Below, one piece after another: positions 5,768-8,174 of a stretch of DNA of 8,174 nt (positions are counted from its first letter, which is position 1; the number at the start of each line of letters is the position of its first letter). Source of the stretch: Promethearchaeota archaeon (GTDB lineage: Archaea; Asgardarchaeota; Lokiarchaeia; Sigynarchaeales; SOKP01); NCBI GenBank assembly GCA_019057735.1, contig JAHLWV010000095.1, positions 1 through 8,174 of the forward strand, given 5' to 3'. A program made the position numbers and the translations under genes. The notes beneath the pieces are model-generated. The model made no database searches. It was not told where the DNA came from and saw only the letters and a program-made list of their open reading frames with translations.

Positions 5768-7028
5768 AGAGGAGTTTCAGGAAGAACGATGGGAAGATTT
5801 AAGAAAAGCAAAATTTAACTTCAATTCCAATCTGAGAAAGTTAATTAATTTTGCAAACACAAAATCCTCGCAGAAGAACTTGGATTTCATGCTTATGACT
5901 GGGGATTTAATTGACTACTTGAATATCGCAAGGGGTAACTATCAATATAAGAATAATTTCCTTGTTTTTTTAGATATTTTGCTTGGAAGAAATAAAGGAT
6001 TGGATAAACCACCGTTTTTGGGTTCTGATGAGGAGTATGTTAATTCCCAAGAAATTATGGTTCCAGTTTTTACAACAATAGGAAATCACGACTACAGAAA
6101 GGCACACTATGGAATGCGCTTTGGTCAAATTCATAAAATCTTCGGGATGACTCATTCAGATGTAAAAGGATATTACGATACTAAATTTTTTAATTACTTC
6201 ACCGCTCTTAGGTCTAAAGACAAATATTTGAAAGATTATTTTAGATACATCAATCCTAACCTTAATTTTAATCTTAAAATAGGAGATCATTATAATTTTA
6301 TATTCCTTGATACAGGTCAAGACTCAATTGCAGATATGCATGATTTATTAAAAGGCGGACCAAGCACAAAAGGGATTAAGGAATACCAAGTAGATTTATT
6401 ACGTGCTTACATTCAATTAGCCCATAATGAAAAAGTTATAGTAGTTATGCATACTCCTCCGGTTTCCCCTAACCTTAGTCGATACAAGCGGAGAAAATAT
6501 AAAAAAAAATTGAACATCAAGAATAGGCTATTAAAATGGTCAGATTTCTACGAGGGTAATTTAAGAAGTTATAATGGAACTGGAAGATTGGATACGATAT
6601 TAAATCTCAAATATCAAACAATTATGTATAACTGGTCAACGGTATTGAAAATCTTTACCGGTTCAGATAAGATCATTAGAAGAAAAGTAGATCTTGTAGT
6701 GTGTGGGCATACTCACACCTTAAAAGAGTATAGGTTAAGAGAAGCTAAAAAAACAGATAGGATTAATTTTGGTTTTTGGTTTTTTCCAATTTTCATTGAG
6801 GTTCCATGTGAAATTTACACCTCACGATATCGGGATAAATTTAAAGAATTCAAAAACCCAATCGATTTAAGGATATGGTTCGATGTTAATAAGCCCTTTG
6901 TATTTCAAACGCAAGCGGTTGGTCCCCTTTCTGCTAAATTCAAATTTAAACCCCCCGGATTTAGATTTTATACTATTAAAAATGATCAAATAGTAAGTGC
7001 TAAAGTTTTTTCTCTACATTTAAAATGA
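5709..7028 (+). CDS. Calcineurin-like metallophosphoesterase, C-terminal part (after the A15 frame break)
   Basis: This frame holds the rest of the metallophosphoesterase core: TGDLIDY (64-70), TTIGNHDYR (122-130), VVMHTPP (245-251) and VVCGHTHT (330-337), in the order and spacing of calcineurin-like enzymes that hydrolyse phosphoesters with two metal ions. Only the first motif (DxH) is missing, and it lies in the previous frame just upstream of the A15 run. A basic insert of about 75 residues (about 256-330, rich in Lys, Arg and Tyr) separates the MHTPP and GHTHT motifs. No membrane helix or signal peptide is evident, so the enzyme is probably cytoplasmic. The nominal ATG at 5709 directly precedes the A-run (MGKKKKK) and has no nearby Shine-Dalgarno site, so independent translation is doubtful and would give an enzyme without its first metal ligands. 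The 3' end is 2 bases from the stop of the convergent sugar kinase. The substrate is unknown. Confidence 0.85.
   Translation: MGKKKKKVDTFVLTRDFEFKEEFQEERWEDLRKAKFNFNSNLRKLINFANTKSSQKNLDFMLMTGDLIDYLNIARGNYQYKNNFLVFLDILLGRNKGLDKPPFLGSDEEYVNSQEIMVPVFTTIGNHDYRKAHYGMRFGQIHKIFGMTHSDVKGYYDTKFFNYFTALRSKDKYLKDYFRYINPNLNFNLKIGDHYNFIFLDTGQDSIADMHDLLKGGPSTKGIKEYQVDLLRAYIQLAHNEKVIVVMHTPPVSPNLSRYKRRKYKKKLNIKNRLLKWSDFYEGNLRSYNGTGRLDTILNLKYQTIMYNWSTVLKIFTGSDKIIRRKVDLVVCGHTHTLKEYRLREAKKTDRINFGFWFFPIFIEVPCEIYTSRYRDKFKEFKNPIDLRIWFDVNKPFVFQTQAVGPLSAKFKFKPPGFRFYTIKNDQIVSAKVFSLHLK
5715..5729 (+). other. Run of 15 A splitting the phosphoesterase frame
   Basis: Fifteen A follow GGGG. Upstream coding is in the frame of 5042 and downstream coding is in the frame of 5709. 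Deleting one A, or adding two, restores a single reading frame, giving GEKKKKVD across the junction. It is by far the longest homopolymer in the window (the next are 8-9 bases). Tracts of this kind are known to cause polymerase slippage in cells and length errors in sequencing. The bases show the break itself; its cause is not decided. Confidence 0.9.
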
Positions 7029-7030
7029 TT

Positions 7031-7996
7031 TTAAGCGTTTTCCATTAATTTCAATACTTCTTCATACGAATTATTAGCCATAGGTCCAAAAAACTGAACT
7101 TTCAAAGCTCCAGTGGCATTTGCAAACATTCCAATTCTTTTTAAATCCCACCCCGCTAGATACCCAACAATAAAAGCTCCATCAAACGAATCACCCGCTC
7201 CAGTTGGGTCTGTTTCCTCAACTTTAAATCCAGGAACCTTTATAGTATCTACTAATCCAGAAGAAAATATTGTACATCCATCTTTTCCTTGTTTCAAAAC
7301 AACCAATTTTAAACCTTTCTTTAGTAGTTTCTTACAAGCTTTTCTTTCTCCCTTGACTCCAGCTAACATTTCTGCTTCTTCTCCACTTGGGAATAATATT
7401 GTAGTCTTGTCTAATACTGGTTTAGAAATTTCTATGATCGTCTTTATATCTAGCATTTCTGGTCGTAAATTTGGATCAAATGAAATAATAACTTGTGGAT
7501 TTAAAGATCTTGCCACCTCAATTGCTCTATAACATGATTCCCGGGAACTTTCACTTATTGAAAGAGAACTACCCATAATATGAAGGACTTTTACGTTCGA
7601 AAAGTATTCCTTGTCAATATCATCTAGAGAAGTTTGTTCTGCCGCTCCAGCAGCAAATATAAATTTTCTACTACCATCTGAATTATTTTGATTAAAAGCT
7701 ATTCCCGTAGTTCTGAAATTATCAATCCGTATTTTAGAAATATCTACTCCATCAGATTTTAATTTTTTAAGAATCTCTTCTCCAAATTCGTCATTTCCAA
7801 CAACACCAATAAACCCGGTAGATAAATTAAATGATTTAGACATCCGAGCAGCCGTGTCTATAAAAATAGCAGGAGCTCCACTTGGAAATGGACCTTTATA
7901 ATAAGAACCGATTCTTCCGTGTGGCACATCAACTTCCGTACGCATTATCTCGACTAAGAGTTCTCCTAAACTGATTATATTAGGCTTCATTTTCAT
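7031..7996 (-). CDS. PfkB-family sugar kinase (tagatose-kinase-like)
   Basis: The product is a soluble ATP-dependent carbohydrate kinase of the ribokinase/PfkB family, about 321 residues, the usual family length. Numbered from the ATG at 7996, the visible parts are ISLGELLVEIM (8-18), GPFPSGAPAIFIDTAARM (35-52) at the sugar site, GFIGVVGNDEFG (61-72), SFDPNLRP (172-179) and the family signature DPTGAGDSFDGAF (263-275), with D269 as catalytic base and the GAG as anion hole. The PFPSGAPAIFID variant recalls the branch that includes bacterial tagatose kinases, but fructose, 2-keto-3-deoxygluconate or another sugar cannot be excluded. The start may be ATG 7996 or ATG 7990; a TTG at 7999 is less likely, and no strong ribosome site decides between them. 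The upstream same-strand gene, ending 77 bases away, encodes a transporter and may import the substrate. The gene converges with the phosphoesterase at a 2-base gap. Confidence 0.93.
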   Translation of the reverse strand: MKMKPNIISLGELLVEIMRTEVDVPHGRIGSYYKGPFPSGAPAIFIDTAARMSKSFNLSTGFIGVVGNDEFGEEILKKLKSDGVDISKIRIDNFRTTGIAFNQNNSDGSRKFIFAAGAAEQTSLDDIDKEYFSNVKVLHIMGSSLSISESSRESCYRAIEVARSLNPQVIISFDPNLRPEMLDIKTIIEISKPVLDKTTILFPSGEEAEMLAGVKGERKACKKLLKKGLKLVVLKQGKDGCTIFSSGLVDTIKVPGFKVEETDPTGAGDSFDGAFIVGYLAGWDLKRIGMFANATGALKVQFFGPMANNSYEEVLKLMENA

Positions 7997-8057
7997 CAAT
8001 TTCTATTTATAACATTAAGATACGTTAATTTAACAGAGTAAGTAATAGAATTTAATG

Positions 8058-8067
8058 TTTTATAAGC
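8058..8067 (-). promoter_or_regulatory. Possible TATA box for the sugar kinase
   Basis: The minus strand reads GCTTATAAAA, a good archaeal TATA match, in the gap between the transporter stop at 8074 and the kinase. Transcription would start near 8037, giving a leader of about 40 bases. A second A/T box (8003-8012, TTATAAATAG on the minus strand) lies too close to the start codon to fit archaeal spacing. If the box is real, the kinase has its own promoter even if it is also read from the transporter gene. Confidence 0.35.
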
Positions 8068-8073
8068 TATAAC

Positions 8074-8174
8074 TTATTTTTTACCTTGACCTATTTTTGT
8101 GGAATCAGGTTCTTTGCGGAGTAAGATCAAAGATAAAATTCCTATTAAAGGACCTAAAGCTAATAGCGTAAATC
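8074..8174 (-). CDS. C-terminal end of a membrane transporter, probably MFS (partial)
   Basis: Only the last 32 residues and a TAA stop (8074-8076) are inside the window. They read as one hydrophobic helix (FTLLALGPLIGILSLILL) followed by the polar tail RKEPDSTKIGQGKK. A final helix ending in Leu-Arg, then a short charged tail, is typical of major facilitator superfamily carriers, and GPLIG followed by RKEP resembles MFS last helices. The family call is an inference from a short piece; other polytopic membrane proteins could end this way. Its position just upstream of the sugar kinase on the same strand suggests a sugar carrier in a shared operon. Confidence 0.6.
   Translation of the reverse strand, partial: FTLLALGPLIGILSLILLRKEPDSTKIGQGKK

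Noticed and set aside
5970..6155. A 61-codon minus-strand frame opposite the phosphoesterase
   Set aside because: It is antisense to the GNHD region of a clear enzyme and has no start signal.
7113..7532. A 139-codon plus-strand frame opposite the sugar kinase
   Set aside because: It is a shadow of the kinase coding sequence, including the antisense of its DPTGAGD signature.
8003..8012. TATA-like TTATAAATAG before the kinase as its promoter
   Set aside because: It lies only about 10 bases from the ATG at 7996, so a start site 25 bases downstream would fall inside the coding region.

Overview
The window is AT-rich (roughly 30 % GC by eye) and uses the standard code, with TGA as a stop and TGG for Trp. 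Genes are tightly packed and carry few convincing Shine-Dalgarno sites, while A/T-rich boxes of archaeal TATA type sit before several starts. With a long eukaryote-like membrane-anchored coiled-coil protein and a calcineurin-type phosphoesterase with a large N-terminal domain, this suggests an archaeon, probably of the Asgard (Lokiarchaeia-like) kind. That assignment is inference; no marker gene is present.

Layout: (1) 1-1502, minus: most of an APC-superfamily amino acid/polyamine permease that runs off the left edge. (2) 1563-3014, minus: a 483-residue coiled-coil protein ending in two membrane helices. (3) 3015-3451: a 437-base gap with no convincing gene but with promoter-like boxes and a small inverted repeat. 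(4) 3452-4921, minus: a two-domain protein in which a TIM-barrel amidohydrolase-like half, apparently without metal ligands, is fused to a YjbQ/UPF0047-type half. (5) 5042-7028, plus: a calcineurin-like metallophosphoesterase whose frame is broken at a run of 15 A (5715-5729). The first metal motif (DxH) is in one frame and the others (GDxxD, GNHD, H, GHTH) are in the next. (6) 7031-7996, minus: a PfkB-family sugar kinase, tail to tail with the phosphoesterase at a 2-base gap. (7) 8074-8174, minus: the last 32 residues of a membrane transporter, probably MFS, just upstream of the kinase.

How the genes may work together: the transporter and kinase form a plausible sugar uptake and phosphorylation pair. 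The phosphoesterase and the amidohydrolase/YjbQ fusion are divergent neighbours sharing a 120-base control region, but nothing shows a shared pathway. The coiled-coil protein looks like a cytoplasmic rod tethered to the membrane. The two most distinctive items are the A15 tract splitting an otherwise intact phosphoesterase (slippage, assembly error or real mutation) and the apparently inactive amidohydrolase barrel joined to a YjbQ domain. No RNA gene, CRISPR array, insertion sequence or complete new system was found.
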